A stretch of DNA of 6,114 nucleotides. It comes from Promethearchaeota archaeon. Its GTDB lineage: Archaea; Asgardarchaeota; Lokiarchaeia; Sigynarchaeales; SOKP01. The translations under genes were made by a program, and so were the position numbers. Below are positions 5,615 through 6,114 of this stretch, piece after piece. The stretch is taken from NCBI GenBank assembly GCA_030608765.1, contig JAUWDN010000085.1, positions 1 through 6,114 on the forward strand, written 5' to 3'. A model generated the notes under the pieces. That model saw only the letters and a program-made list of their open reading frames with translations, was not told the DNA's origin and ran no database searches. The first letter of the stretch is position 1; every line of letters starts with the position of its first letter.

Positions 5615-6114
5615 ATGGGTACAAATAAAAAACGAGATTATTACGAAGTATTAGGAGTAGAAAAGAATGCGAGTGAGAACGATATTAAGCTTGCTTACAG
5701 GCGTTTAGCGAGGAAACACCATCCAGATCTTAATAAAACTGATCCTAAAGCTAAGGAAAAGTTTATCGAACTTCAAGAAGCTTACGAAGTATTAAGCGAC
5801 GCTAATAAAAGAAGTAATTACGATAGATACGGTTTTAGTGGCGTTGACGTCGATATGAGTAGTTTTTTCAGAGGAGGAATTCCTGGTATTGATGAATTAC
5901 TCAAATCAATCTTTGGAGGGGGCATGTTTGGAGATGGATTTGGAAGCATTTTTGGCTCCAGAGGTAGAGTAAGATCTGCCCCCCGCCGAGAAGTTGGGCA
6001 AGATATTGAAGATTTTATCGAGATTACATTTAAAGAAGCGATGTTTGGTTCGAAAAAGGATGTAGTAATTCAAAGATATACCCCATGCGACGAATGCGAG
6101 GGAACTGGAGCTGA
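5615..6114 (+). CDS. dnaJ: Hsp40 co-chaperone DnaJ, 3' end outside the window
   Basis: The 166 visible codons give the N-terminal half of a class A (type I) DnaJ. The J domain is at about 7-73, with [14 protein letters not shown] (7-20), helix [17 protein letters not shown] (24-38), the essential HPD at 36-38, and the EAYEVLSD helix (55-62) ending in YDRYGF. A Gly/Phe-rich linker follows (about 87-115), including [15 protein letters not shown]. Peptide-binding domain I begins with [17 protein letters not shown] (129-145), and the first zinc-site half, CDECEGTG (158-165), identifies a CxxCxGxG-type DnaJ just before the window ends. DnaJ captures unfolded clients and stimulates the ATPase of DnaK, encoded 191 bp upstream on the same strand. 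The ATG at 5615 gives the standard short lead before the J domain. No strong Shine-Dalgarno is visible; GTGG at 5601-5604 is the nearest candidate. Confidence 0.96.
   Translation, partial: MGTNKKRDYYEVLGVEKNASENDIKLAYRRLARKHHPDLNKTDPKAKEKFIELQEAYEVLSDANKRSNYDRYGFSGVDVDMSSFFRGGIPGIDELLKSIFGGGMFGDGFGSIFGSRGRVRSAPRREVGQDIEDFIEITFKEAMFGSKKDVVIQRYTPCDECEGTGA

Overview
The window looks archaeal and most likely comes from an Asgard archaeon of the Lokiarchaeia type; this is inference. The signs are an AT-rich genome with very AT-rich spacers, TATA-like promoter elements followed by short leaders, T-tract terminators, and a secreted NosD-like beta-helix protein with the block GGGNGTQGNPYIIENVTID, which I associate with Lokiarchaeal surface proteins. 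The DnaK is also of the archaeal form: it has [11 protein letters not shown] near the N-terminus and lacks the extra segment found in the nucleotide-binding domain of proteobacterial DnaK.

Layout. 1-1075 (minus): the N-terminal 358 codons of a secreted right-handed beta-helix protein, cut by the window edge. 1076-1307: spacer with a promoter and ribosome-binding site for that gene, a short 12-bp tandem repeat, and a stem-loop plus T-tract that probably ends the pirin transcript. 1308-2165 (minus): a complete pirin-family bicupin with all four metal ligands. 2166-2348: spacer with the pirin promoter and the end of the grpE transcript. 2349-3194 (minus): grpE with long acidic tails. 3195-3416: divergent promoter region between grpE and dnaK. 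3417-5423 (plus): complete dnaK. 5424-5614: spacer with a T-rich terminator and a separate dnaJ promoter. 5615-6114 (plus): the first 166 codons of dnaJ, cut by the window edge just as the zinc-finger region begins.

The core is an Hsp70 chaperone module. DnaJ delivers substrates to DnaK and stimulates its ATPase, DnaK binds and releases unfolded segments, and GrpE exchanges ADP for ATP. The unusual point is the arrangement: grpE is transcribed away from dnaK-dnaJ, and dnaJ appears to have its own promoter. Pirin and the beta-helix protein show no obvious functional tie to the chaperones.

I found no mobile element, CRISPR array, tRNA or rRNA, and no convincing new multi-gene system. The points most worth a second look are the exact 23-residue phasing of the beta-helix, the charged tails on GrpE and DnaK, and the dyad elements in the spacers. 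Promoter, terminator and operator calls were made by eye.
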